From RYN-111 sp963760125 (lineage in GTDB: Bacteria; Actinomycetota; Actinomycetes; Mycobacteriales; SCTD01): a stretch of 64,000 nucleotides of DNA. Location of the stretch: positions 310,001-374,000 of the forward strand of contig CAVXBV010000007.1 of assembly GCA_963760125.1 (NCBI GenBank). The letters run 5' to 3'. The number at the start of each line of letters is the position of its first letter. Position 1 is the first letter of the stretch. Both the position numbers and the translations under genes were made by a program. Of this stretch, positions 1-7,508 are shown piece after piece. The notes beneath the pieces are model-generated. The model searched no databases. It had not been told where the DNA came from and saw nothing but the letters and a program-made list of their open reading frames with translations.

Positions 1-983
1 CGCCCCCGCTCGGACGCCGATCTTCTCCGTCGACCTGCCGATCGTCGATGACCCGCTCCCGAAGTTCCTCGACGACGCCGCAAGCCGCCGCGCTGCTGCG
101 CACCGCGTCCGCCGACCCCGACCCGCTGCGCGCGCCTGGTGATCCATCTGCTGCTCCGGACCGGGCATGCGTGCCGGTGAGCTCTGCGCGCCTGGAGACC
201 GACGCGGTCGTGACGATGCGCGACGGGCACTGGCTGCGGATCCCGCTCGGCAAGCTCCACAACGACCGCTACATCCCGCTGCACCCGCACCTGGTCGAGC
301 TCCTCGCCGACTGGAGCCGCCGGCACGACGACCACGGCACTGGGCTGCTGCTGACCCGCGACGGACGGCCGCTGACCGTCAGCGGTCGCCCGGATCGTCC
401 GGCCGCGTCGCCGACGGCGCCGGGCTCGGGCACGTCCACCCGCACCAGCTGCGGCACACCTTCGCCACCCAAGCCGTCAACCGCGGCATGCGGATCGAAG
501 CGATCGGCGCGATGCTCGGCCACCGGACCCTGCGGATGACGCTGATCTACGCCCGGATCGCGAACCAGACCGTCGCCGACGAGTACCGCGCCGTCAGCGA
601 CAGCGTCGACGCCCTCTACGCCGAGCCCGACCTGCCCGGCCAGCCAGCCCGACCCCGCCGAGACCGTCGAGATGCGCCGGCTCCGGCTCGAGCACCGCCG
701 GATGCTCGGCAACGGCTGGTGCACCCGACCCGCCAAGCTCGACTGCGCCTTCGAGACGATCTGCGAAGGCTGCGGCTTCTTCCAGACCACCATCGCGTTC
801 CGGCCCACCCTCCAAGCCCAGCACGACGACGCCCTCGCCAAGGGCCAAGACGGCCGCGCCGAACTGTTCGCGAACCTGCTCAACAGCCCCGCCGCAGGGC
901 CGCCGGCTGACCCCGCACGACCCCGATCGGGCCGGGCCCTGACCGGGCCCGCCCGATCACCGGCATATCCCGCAAGTACTTGA
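1..983 (+). pseudogene. Tyrosine site-specific recombinase, frameshifted and cut by the window start
   Basis: This is the C-terminal catalytic part of a tyrosine recombinase, spread over several frames. RLVIHLLLRTG reads in frame 1 (about 133-165), MRAGELCA with the first catalytic Arg in frame 2 (from 167), LETDAVV to RDGRPL in frame 3 (about 192-385), and HQLRHTFATQ, LGHRTLRMTLIYARI with the catalytic H-x-x-R, H and Tyr again in frame 2 (about 435-640). The tail CTRPAKLDCAFETICEGC, typical of an actinobacterial cassette integrase family, reads in frame 3 to 983. At least four indels are needed to read it through, so the gene looks dead unless this end of the assembly is error-rich. The N-terminus lies outside the window. 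Its place beside an attachment-site-like tRNA fragment fits a decayed integrative element. Confidence 0.8.
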
Positions 984-1121
984 CAGGATCACCGGCATAA
1001 GTGCCGCTCTTCACCGTCAGTCGGCCGAGCGGGGCACAGCGAAGAACGACAGCTCTCCATCTCCCGACCAGCGGCATGAGCGGATGCGACGAGCCGGGCG
1101 TGCACGCTGCATCATGAGGGC

Positions 1122-1759
1122 ATGGTTGATGCGGTGACTAACGCCCTGGGCGCGGCTGAACGGGAGGCGAGCGATAGGACCGCGCGCGTGGCGGCGCTGG
1201 TGAGCCAACTTCACGCCATCACCGATGAGTTGGAAGCCTTGCACCCAGGCAGACAGTTCCCGATTGACGGCCACTTGGTTGGCTCACTCGGGGAAGCGGC
1301 TGCCGCCGCGCTCTTCTGTCTGGACCTGGTTCCGCCGGGCACCGCGGGGTATGACGCCGTCGCGCTGGGCCCCATAAGAGTGGAAATCAAGGCCACCTAC
1401 GGCGTCAGGGGCGTTGGGATCAGGCGAACCTCTCACGCTGCAGCCGATGCCTTGATCGTCTTGAAACTCTCAAGCGACCCACAGGTACCGCATGAGGTCG
1501 TGTTCAATGGGCCCCTTTCCATTGCGCTGAAGGGAGCCGGAAAGCTACAGAGCAACGGGCAAGCCCACATAATTTGTCCCGGCTGCGAGCCCTGGATCAG
1601 TCGGTCAGCCCGACCGATCGAGTCGCTCGCCGTGAGAAGAGGGCCCCTCAGCGGCCATCCCCGCGGCATGCGTGCGTTCGGACTATCAGCGACGCTGCAT
1701 GCCATAGGCAAGGTCGATGGCCGTGCGCACAGCACAAGGCTGTGCCCGGTACGAGATAG
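1122..1759 (+). pseudogene. DUF6998-family protein gene with a frameshift
   Basis: The first 150 codons from ATG 1122 match the DUF6998 pattern as I know it: an N-terminal helical stretch, then FPIDGHLVGSLGEAAAA, a YDAVALGPIRVEIKATYG block that resembles a nuclease-like core, and EVVFNGPLSIALKGAGKLQSNGQ near the end. At about 1572 (an aattt run) the expected ending LSRLRALDQSVSPTDR continues one frame over and runs to a stop at 1759, so a single-base insertion splits the gene. The original frame would run on into unrelated sequence to 2003. Function of the family is unknown. It lies on the same decayed accessory segment as the integrase remnant. Confidence 0.6.
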
Positions 1760-2011
1760 GCCTCGACTTTGTGGTGTGCCTCCATGCGAGGCGGCACGCC
1801 AAAGCTTTCCGGGTAGTCCTCAAGCAGCGACTCTCTGCCCGCTCAAGGGGACCCGAATCACCAGCGTGTTCTGGTCATGCAGGCGCGCGACGAGGCGGTC
1901 GTTGACATACCAGGCCGGACGCAACTCGGTTCCCTTGCGCTTGAGCTGCGGTAGCGACTCCGCATACCGACGAACCTCATCCGGGGTCATCTGCGAAGCG
2001 TAGGCCCGCAC
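1686..2011 (-). pseudogene. MmcQ/YjbR-family protein gene with two frameshifts
   Basis: Read on the minus strand from ATG 2011, the start MTPDEVRRYAESLPQ and WYVNDRLVARLHDQNTLVIR matches the small MmcQ/YjbR (DUF419-like) family. That frame stops at 1820. ESLLEDYPESFGVPPRMEAH and HHKVEAYLVPGTAL continue in a second frame, and AVRTAIDLAYGMQRR closes it in a third, ending at TGA 1688-1686. The reconstructed protein would be about 108 residues, normal for the family, so this is one whole gene broken by two indels. Its 3' end overlaps the damaged DUF6998 gene tail to tail. Confidence 0.65.
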
Positions 2012-2236
2012 TCATCGAGCTGCGTCACACCATCCGCTCATCGGCAGAAGCGGTAGTTCGGTCAGCGGGGCCCGTACCGCTGTCGTGCCGCCTCGCCACG
2101 TGCATTGATTTTTGGTGCCATTTTGGTGCCATTCTCTGCCGAGCAGCACCGAACCAGGCTTTCGCGGCCGACGCTGCACCCACTCTGACCTGCGGTTTTG
2201 CACCTCGGCCTACCTGGCCAGCCCCCCTGGCCCCGG

Positions 2237-2278
2237 CTCATAATCCCTCGGTCGTGGGTTCGAGCCCCACCCGCCCCA
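2237..2278 (+). mobile_element. Attachment-site-like 3' half of tRNA-Met(CAT)
   Basis: Bases 2237-2243 form an anticodon loop with CAT at 2239-2241. They are followed by a 3' anticodon stem, a variable loop, a T arm (stem 2254-2258 with 2266-2270, loop TTCGAGC) and a 3' acceptor strand CCGCCCC (2271-2277) with discriminator A. No matching 5' acceptor GGGGCGG or D arm occurs upstream, so this is not a working tRNA. It is best read as the att identity block left by integration into a tRNA-Met gene. The rest of 2012-2401 shows no gene. It contains a short direct repeat (ttggtgccatt, two copies near 2110-2132) and otherwise nothing I recognise. Confidence 0.7.
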
Positions 2279-2401
2279 CTTACGCTCACCGTCTCGTCGA
2301 GCAGCGATCGACGCAGGCGCGGTACGGCGTGTGGATTGGCCACGTCGCTGATCTCGATCCTCATCGCACCGGACGACGACCAGAAGACGTAGACCAGCCC
2401 C

Positions 2402-4084
2402 CTAGGAGGCCTCGACGACGGAGACGTCCTGGGGAACGTGGAGGGGGTGACTGCGCAGCAGGCGGTCGTCGGCCAGGCTGAGCAGGCTGGGGCTGACCGG
2501 GTTGGCCGACACTGCCTCCAGGAAGGCCTCGGCCGACAACCGCCACACCCGGCCGGTTCCCAGGGCCGTCACGGTCGCGGTTCGAGGCAGGGAGTGCAGC
2601 AGCCCGATCTCACCGAACACCGAGAGCGGAGTCATGACCCGAAGCTGCTCGACCTTTCCGCTTGCAGCCGAGGTGACCGAGACGCGCCCGGCAGTGAGCA
2701 CGTAGAGCGCGTCAGCGGCGTCGCCCTCCTCGATGACCACGTCACCGTCGGCCAGTGGCACCTCCGTGATGGACCGGGCTAGCTGCTCGAGCACCATGGT
2801 GTTGGCGGCGGCGAACAGGTCCAGTCCCTTGAGGGCCTCGATGTACGGCGCCAGACCGGCCAGGTTCTCGGCCGCGGTCCGGTCGGCCACCAGCAACGGC
2901 CGAACGCCGAGCAGCGAGAGCACGGAAAAGCCGACGCCGAGGATCACCAGGGCCGCCTCGATGCTCAAACCGCCGATGAGGGCGGAGGCGAGGACACTGC
3001 CGAAGATGCTGGCGGCGTACAGCGCGCTGTCCAGCAGGCCGAACACCCGGCCGAGGACCTCGCGCGGGACCTGGCGCTGCAGGGCCGTGATGGCCAGCAC
3101 GTCGACGATCACCATGCCGGCTCCGGCGACGACCATCAGTGCCGCCGCGACGGCGGGTTGGTGGACGACGGCGAGCAGGGCGAGGGGGATCGACTCCAGC
3201 AACAGGCCGATGACGACCGCAGGACCGAGGCGGCCGGCAGACAGGCGATCCGCGAGGCCGGCCGAGATGACGCCACCGATGGAGAAAGCCGTGAGCAGGT
3301 AGCTCAGGCCGCTGCTGCCGGTGCCGAGAAGCTCGTTGCTGGCGGCGACGAACAGCACCGTGGTCGTCCCGGCGGCGGCGGTGCAGAGCATGCAGTACAC
3401 GACCAGGCGTAGGGCCACGGGTTCGTCGCGGAGGGCCTGGATACCGGCCATGACCTGGCTCCGGACCCCGGCCGCCTCGCGCGTCGCCGCGGCGTTGCTG
3501 CGGGTCGAGAGGGTGTGCAGCACCAGCGCCGCCACGACGAACGAGAGCGCGTTCAGCACGACGGCGACCCCGGGAGCGGTCAGGAGCAAGACCAGACCAC
3601 CGATAGCCGGACCCAGGACGACCACCGTGCTCTCGAGGGACAAGAACAAGGCGTTGGCGGCCGTCAGCTGCCGCTCGGGAACGAGATCCACGAGCAGCGC
3701 CTGCGACGCCGGGTTGTACGGCGTCGTGACCACGGCCGTGACGGCGCTCATCAGGAGCAGGAGGGGGAGCGGACCGTCCGAGATGACGAGCACGGCCATG
3801 ACCGAGCTCGTCAGGAAGCCGCACAGGGCCGAGACCTGCATCACGCGCGTGCGCTCGTAGCGGTCGGCGAGCACCCCGGCGTACGGCGCCGCGAAGAACT
3901 TCGGGACCCACGCTGCGCACAAGAACAGCGTGACGGCGGCGGTGCTGCCGGTGCGGTCGAAGACGTAGACGGTCAGGACGATGCTGTACGCCCAGCTCCC
4001 GAGGGAGTTGATGAGGAAGGCGATCACCTGCCGCCGGAAGTCACGGATGCGCAGGGCCTCGCGGATGCTGCCTCGGGGGGTCAT
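2402..4084 (-). CDS. MFS transporter with C-terminal cyclic-nucleotide-binding domain
   Basis: This 560-residue protein has about twelve hydrophobic segments in residues 20-410, with the MFS loop motif AGVLADRYERTR after TM2. It resembles MFS_3-type exporters. Residues about 425-545 form a cNMP-binding (Crp-like) domain with VVIEEGDAADALYVLTAGRV and FGEIGLLHSLPRTATV, the phosphate-binding-cassette region. The transported substrate cannot be told. The appended domain suggests that transport or membrane assembly is gated by a nucleotide or by a degenerate sensor. Its ATG overlaps the stop of the upstream Crp-type regulator by 4 bases (ATGA), so the two are translationally coupled. It is the last gene of the GAF-protease-regulator-transporter operon. 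Confidence 0.88.
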   Translation of the reverse strand: MTPRGSIREALRIRDFRRQVIAFLINSLGSWAYSIVLTVYVFDRTGSTAAVTLFLCAAWVPKFFAAPYAGVLADRYERTRVMQVSALCGFLTSSVMAVLVISDGPLPLLLLMSAVTAVVTTPYNPASQALLVDLVPERQLTAANALFLSLESTVVVLGPAIGGLVLLLTAPGVAVVLNALSFVVAALVLHTLSTRSNAAATREAAGVRSQVMAGIQALRDEPVALRLVVYCMLCTAAAGTTTVLFVAASNELLGTGSSGLSYLLTAFSIGGVISAGLADRLSAGRLGPAVVIGLLLESIPLALLAVVHQPAVAAALMVVAGAGMVIVDVLAITALQRQVPREVLGRVFGLLDSALYAASIFGSVLASALIGGLSIEAALVILGVGFSVLSLLGVRPLLVADRTAAENLAGLAPYIEALKGLDLFAAANTMVLEQLARSITEVPLADGDVVIEEGDAADALYVLTAGRVSVTSAASGKVEQLRVMTPLSVFGEIGLLHSLPRTATVTALGTGRVWRLSAEAFLEAVSANPVSPSLLSLADDRLLRSHPLHVPQDVSVVEAS

Positions 4085-4782
4085 GCGGCTCCAGGGTGAG
4101 GGGGTCGGGTCCCGGCGAACCGGTGGAGGGACTCGGGATCGAGCAGCACGACGATCTGGCCGTCCACCCGGATCCAGCCGCGGCGGGCGAAGCCGCCGAG
4201 CGCGGCGTTGACGCTTTGCCGGGTACCACCCACGACCGTGGCCACCTGCGATTGCGTCAGGCCCAGGTCCACTCTCCTGCCCGTTGCCGTGGGGTGCTCC
4301 ACCAGGAGCTTGGCGAGCCGTCGGGGAAGGTCCAGGAACACCAGGTCGGCTGTCGCGTCAGTCAGGCGTCGCAGACTGGCGGCGACGTTCAGGAGCAGCT
4401 TGTGTGTCGTGGCGGGCTCAGCCGACAGCACGTCGAGCACGGACTGCCGAGGAAGCAGGATCAGGTCGGCGTCCTCGAGGCTGATCGCGCTCGTCGAACG
4501 CGGCCCGCCGTCGACCACACCGAGCGTGCCCAGCACCTCGCCGGCCCTGATGACGTCGAAGGTCAGCTCTGCGCCGTCCGCAGAGGTGGCCAGGATCTGG
4601 ATCCGACCCCGCACGACGACCATCAGGGTGTCGCTCGCGTCACCTGCCTGGAACAGCACCTGCCCCCGGCGGTAGGACCGGCGGATGGCTCGCGCAGCCA
4701 GGCCCTGGACGCTGGCGGGGGAGGACTGGGAGAAAAGCGACACCTTGTGGAGCTCGTCGGCACAGCTCGCCGTGTCAACCAC
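4081..4782 (-). CDS. Crp/Fnr-family transcriptional regulator
   Basis: The 233-residue protein has the two-domain Crp/Fnr layout. Residues about 20-120 are a cNMP-binding beta-barrel with QVLFQAGDASDTLMVVVRGR and GEVLGTLGVVDGGPRSTSA. A long dimer helix follows, then a winged HTH at about 165-225 with LTQSQVATVVGGTRQSVNAAL. It lacks the FeS cysteines of Fnr; only one Cys is seen near the N-terminus. The GTG start at 4782 overlaps the stop of the protease gene by 8 bases, and its own stop overlaps the MFS gene by 4. It probably controls this operon, as its position between a protease and a cNMP-tagged transporter suggests. The ligand is unknown. Confidence 0.88.
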   Translation of the reverse strand: MVDTASCADELHKVSLFSQSSPASVQGLAARAIRRSYRRGQVLFQAGDASDTLMVVVRGRIQILATSADGAELTFDVIRAGEVLGTLGVVDGGPRSTSAISLEDADLILLPRQSVLDVLSAEPATTHKLLLNVAASLRRLTDATADLVFLDLPRRLAKLLVEHPTATGRRVDLGLTQSQVATVVGGTRQSVNAALGGFARRGWIRVDGQIVVLLDPESLHRFAGTRPPHPGAA

Positions 4783-5569
4783 GGGGCGGCCTGACCGCGT
4801 TCGAGCAGACGGCCCGCAGGACGGACTTCACCTCGTACGGCGTGAGGTCGGGGTGCTTGGACAGGATCCGGGCGACCAGGCCGGTCACGTGCGGAGCGGC
4901 GAAGGAGTTGCCGGTGCTGAGCAACGTGCTCCCGCCCAGCCAGGCGACGTCGACGTCGATGCCGGGCGCCCCGAAGTCGACGGGAGGTCGGGGATTGGCG
5001 TCGAGGGAGAACGGGTCCTTGCCGTCGTGGGCGGCCACCGAGATCACCGAGGAGAACTCACCGGGGTAGGTGGGCGCGGGCACGTTGTTCACCGCGCACA
5101 CCAGAACCACGCCGGCGAACGCCGCCTCGTCCGCGATCTCGTGGAACGTGGCGTACGCGTCCTCGCGGCCGGTGCTGAGCGACAGGTTGACCACCTTGGC
5201 GCCGTGGGCGATGGCCCAGCGCAGTCCGGCGGCGAAGACCACGCCCTTGCCGCTCAGCCGCCGACCGAGCACCCGCACGGACATCAGCTCGGCGTCGGGG
5301 GCGGCGTGCCGGACGATGCCGGCGCAGGCCGTCCCGTGGCCGTACAAGTCCTCGTGCGGCCCCTCCTCGACGAGGACCTCCTCGAGGTCGGCGTCATAGG
5401 TCAGCGCCGCCGACCGTCCCACGGTCCTGATCTGCGGGTGACCGGCCTCGACCCCGCTGTCGACGACGGCGACGGAGACGCCCCGTCCCGTGGCGCCGCC
5501 CCACGCCCACTCCTTGGTGATGTCCAGGTCCAGACGGGTCACCGTGGTGAGCCGATCAACGTCGAACAC
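4775..5569 (-). CDS. Subtilisin-like S8 serine peptidase, no signal peptide
   Basis: The 264-residue protein is essentially the S8 catalytic domain alone. The triad is in place: Asp37 in VAVVDSGV, His78 in YGHGTACAGI and Ser222 in STGNSFAAPHV. There is an oxyanion Asn near residue 161 in CAVNN. No signal peptide or propeptide is visible, so it should act in the cytoplasm, unlike most secreted subtilisins. The start is GTG 5569 with only a weak purine stretch upstream. It sits 17 bases after the GAF gene and overlaps the Crp-type regulator by 8 bases. A regulatory or maturation protease within this operon is a reasonable inference; the substrate is unknown. Confidence 0.88.
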   Translation of the reverse strand: MFDVDRLTTVTRLDLDITKEWAWGGATGRGVSVAVVDSGVEAGHPQIRTVGRSAALTYDADLEEVLVEEGPHEDLYGHGTACAGIVRHAAPDAELMSVRVLGRRLSGKGVVFAAGLRWAIAHGAKVVNLSLSTGREDAYATFHEIADEAAFAGVVLVCAVNNVPAPTYPGEFSSVISVAAHDGKDPFSLDANPRPPVDFGAPGIDVDVAWLGGSTLLSTGNSFAAPHVTGLVARILSKHPDLTPYEVKSVLRAVCSNAVRPPRG

Positions 5570-5586
5570 CTCGGACCACGCCGGCC

Positions 5587-6336
5587 TCAGCGTGCTCGTG
5601 ACGACCGCCGGGTGAAGTCCGCGACCTGGGTGAGGATGCCCAGGGCCAGCTCCCGTTCCGCCGCGCCGCGCCGCGACAGCTCGGCCAGCGCGGAGCCCAG
5701 CCCGGTGAGGCGGGCCTGATCGGCGCGGGGCGCAGTGCCGGCCCGGGCCAGCGCGTCGGCGAGATCGCCACCCACCGTGGCGGCGTCGGCCAGCGCCGCC
5801 AGCAGCGTGGCGCCGAGGTCGTGGAACACCGCCTGGCCCTCGAGAAGGACCGCGGCGTGGTCACCGAGCTGCGACAGCAGGGTCATGTCGTGCATCGCGT
5901 CCGGGCGGGCGGAGTCGCGGTCCAGCAGGCTGAGCACCCCGTAGGTACGGCGCTGGGTGGCGACCGGGACCACGACCATGGCCGTCGGTACGTACCCGGT
6001 GCTCGCCGCGGACTCGCGGTCGAACCGGGCGTCCTGCGCGAGGTCGCCGACCGCGATCGGCTGGCCCGACTGGACCGCCCAGCCCGCCAGTCCGGCATCG
6101 GCGGGGATGCGCACCCCGACGATGTGCTCGGCGCCGGCCCCGGAGGCGGCGACGTACGTCAGCTCGGACTCGTCGTCGCTGAGCAGGGCGAGCGAACAGG
6201 CGGCGGCGGAGAACAGCGTCCGGCCAAGGTCGGTCAGGGTCTGCAGAGCCCCGCTCGTGCCAGCGGGTCGTACCACGGGGCCGAGCTCGCGGGCGACGTC
6301 AGCCAACTCGGCGAGCAGGTCCTCGACGGCGGTCAC
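5587..6336 (-). CDS. GAF-domain protein
   Basis: The 249-residue protein carries one GAF domain in residues about 20-170: AACSLALLSDDESELTYVAASG, IPADAGLAGWAVQSGQPIAV, DARFDRE, and VPVATQRRTYGVLSLLDRD. A helical region of about 75 residues follows. No kinase, cyclase or HTH output domain is attached, so it is a stand-alone sensor or a partner protein. It is the first gene of the minus-strand operon that continues with the S8 protease, Crp-type regulator and MFS-cNMP protein. The start is GTG 6336, with no clear Shine-Dalgarno sequence. GAF domains bind cyclic nucleotides, haem, tetrapyrroles or other small molecules. Nothing here tells which. Confidence 0.85.
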   Translation of the reverse strand: MTAVEDLLAELADVARELGPVVRPAGTSGALQTLTDLGRTLFSAAACSLALLSDDESELTYVAASGAGAEHIVGVRIPADAGLAGWAVQSGQPIAVGDLAQDARFDRESAASTGYVPTAMVVVPVATQRRTYGVLSLLDRDSARPDAMHDMTLLSQLGDHAAVLLEGQAVFHDLGATLLAALADAATVGGDLADALARAGTAPRADQARLTGLGSALAELSRRGAAERELALGILTQVADFTRRSSRAR

Positions 6337-6437
6337 GGGAGTCGATGCGGGGGGCCGGCGTGCGCTCCGAGCATGTGTCTCCCCCGATCAGGCGGTGCGG
6401 TGGGTCGTGGCACCGACGAATGCTGACAAGATGACAC

Positions 6438-6476
6438 ACAAAGGGGCGGGACCGCGATGCGGTCCCGCCCCTTTGT
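6438..6476. terminator. Strong hairpin, bidirectional terminator candidate
   Basis: Perfect 18-bp inverted repeat (6438-6455 with 6459-6476) closing on a GAT triloop, rich in GGGGCGGGACCGC. It lies 16 bases past the stop of the small repeat protein (6493) and upstream of the GAF gene. It would end the repeat-protein transcript and insulate the GAF operon. There is no long U tract, which is common for actinobacterial terminators. Confidence 0.75.
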
Positions 6477-6492
6477 CGAGCGGTGCTGCTGC

Positions 6493-6717
6493 TCAGGGGC
6501 GACCGGAGATGTGCCGGTCGGTGTCGAGCTCCCCTGTCAGCTGGAAACTACGCACGGCGTGGCCCTGGACGTCGTCGTCCTCGCCGGTGATGGCGGCGGC
6601 CACCCGGTGGCCCTGCACGTCGTCGTCCTCGCCGGTGATGGCGGCGGCCCGGTGGCCCTGCACCTCATCGTCGTCCTGCACGGAGACCTTGCGGCTGTCG
6701 TTGTCGTTCTTCGTCAT
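6493..6717 (-). CDS. Small acidic repeat protein with DDDVQGH motifs
   Basis: This 74-residue protein starts at ATG 6717, after a GGAG ribosome-binding site about 7 bases upstream. After a short charged N-terminus (MTKNDNDSRKVSVQ) come three tandem units: DDDEVQGHRAAAITGE, DDDVQGHRVAAAITGE and DDDVQGH followed by AVRSFQLTG. There is no signal peptide, transmembrane helix or cysteine. I cannot assign a family. Leader-plus-repeat architecture recalls multi-core RiPP precursors, and D-D-D-V-x-G-H could also bind metal, but no RiPP modifying enzyme lies next to it. The gene has its own strong terminator and is monocistronic. The neighbouring DedA gene (same strand, upstream) is 118 bases away. 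Confidence 0.75.
   Translation of the reverse strand: MTKNDNDSRKVSVQDDDEVQGHRAAAITGEDDDVQGHRVAAAITGEDDDVQGHAVRSFQLTGELDTDRHISGRP
6558..6680. repeat. Tandem direct repeat of about 45-48 bases
   Basis: Unit 1 is 6558-6605, unit 2 is 6606-6650 (one codon shorter), and a diverged third begins at 6651. The first two are almost identical at the DNA level, so the duplication is recent or under gene conversion. Unit lengths are multiples of three and encode the DDDVQGH repeats of the small protein. Confidence 0.75.
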
Positions 6718-6835
6718 GATGGCTCCTGCCCCTGGCGGTCGTTCATGTGGACCGATGGCTGGAGCATGCCTTGTCGTGGTTTGCCCTGTCTGTCGCCTCG
6801 GCGACAGCTGCCCTGTCGTCTTGGCGACCCTGCGT

Positions 6836-7435
6836 TCAGGTGCGGCGCCGGCGACGGGCGAGCAGCTTGCGGCTCCCCTCGATGAGCACGGCCGCCGTGA
6901 GGGCGATGCCCGCGGCGACCCCCAGCGCAGCGAGGGCGTTGTCCTCGAAGGCCGCACCGCCGATCCGGCCGAGCAGGGTGCTGTAGGCCGACCAGAGCAG
7001 GCCGCCGGCGAGGGCCGCAGGCGCGAACTTCCGGTAGCCGTAGTCGGTGTTTCCGGCCATGAAGCTCGCGGCGGTGCGTCCCCCCGGCACGAAGCGAGCC
7101 ACGACGATGATGACGGCACCCCGCTTGTCGAGCTGGTGCTCGGCCCAGGCGAGGGTCTTGCGACCCTTCTCCCCGTCGAACAGCCGCCGCCGGGTCCACG
7201 GGCCGGCGCGCCGGCCCAGCAGGTAACTCGTGCTGTCACCGGCGAAGGCGCCGAGGGCACCTGTGGCGATGACAAGCGGTAGCGACAAGACCCCCTGCGA
7301 CACCAGCACTCCGGACACGATGAGCGACGTCTCGCCCGGAAGGATCGGCACGACGGCATCGCCGGCGCAGATGAGGAAGACCAGCGGGTAGGTCCACCAG
7401 GCGCCGGAGAGGGCATCGGTGAGGGAGGAGAGCAT
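6836..7435 (-). CDS. DedA-family membrane protein
   Basis: The 199-residue integral membrane protein matches the DedA/SNARE-associated (VTT) family: GDAVVPILPGETSLIVSG near residues 25-43, LGRRAGP at about 72, and the hallmark ARFVPGGRTAASFMAG at about 110-126, followed by two C-terminal hydrophobic segments and a basic tail ending RRRRRT. Family members act in the cytoplasmic membrane, probably in lipid carrier recycling or proton-coupled transport. The start at 7435 has GAAGGA about 10 bases upstream. It is divergent from the ATPase/MFS pair at 7509, leaving a 73-base shared promoter region. Confidence 0.88.
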   Translation of the reverse strand: MLSSLTDALSGAWWTYPLVFLICAGDAVVPILPGETSLIVSGVLVSQGVLSLPLVIATGALGAFAGDSTSYLLGRRAGPWTRRRLFDGEKGRKTLAWAEHQLDKRGAVIIVVARFVPGGRTAASFMAGNTDYGYRKFAPAALAGGLLWSAYSTLLGRIGGAAFEDNALAALGVAAGIALTAAVLIEGSRKLLARRRRRT

Positions 7436-7495
7436 CGGTCGGGGGGTCCTTCGGGAGCGGAGGGCGTGAGGCACAGCCAACCTCATGGACCCGCC

Positions 7496-7501
7496 TAGGG
7501 T
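7496..7501 (+). promoter_or_regulatory. -10 element TAGGGT of a leaderless promoter
   Basis: TAGGGT ends 7 bases before ATG 7509, with no Shine-Dalgarno sequence between. This is the spacing expected when transcription starts at the A of the start codon. It supports 7509 rather than the in-frame ATG at 7485. Confidence 0.6.
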
Positions 7502-7508
7502 GGCCTGC

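Larger units (their letters stand above)
1..2278. mobile_element. Right end of a decayed integrative element ending at a tRNA-Met fragment
   Basis: The stretch holds only damaged accessory genes (integrase, DUF6998, MmcQ/YjbR) and stops at an isolated 3' half of a tRNA-Met gene. Beyond it the genes are intact and chromosomal in character. In tRNA-targeted integration the element restores the tRNA at one end and leaves the displaced 3' half at the other, host-facing end, which is the arrangement here. The left boundary and the intact tRNA should lie upstream, outside the window. That is inference, because only one end is visible. Confidence 0.5.

Noticed and set aside
2190..2278. Complete tRNA-Met gene
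   Set aside because: The T arm, anticodon loop and 3' acceptor are present but no 5' acceptor, D arm or 5' anticodon stem can be paired.
2062..2364. 100-codon minus-strand frame containing NGTKMAPK, similar to some integrase tails
   Set aside because: It would run from the host side across the tRNA fragment, the wrong geometry for an element-borne integrase, and shows no catalytic motif.
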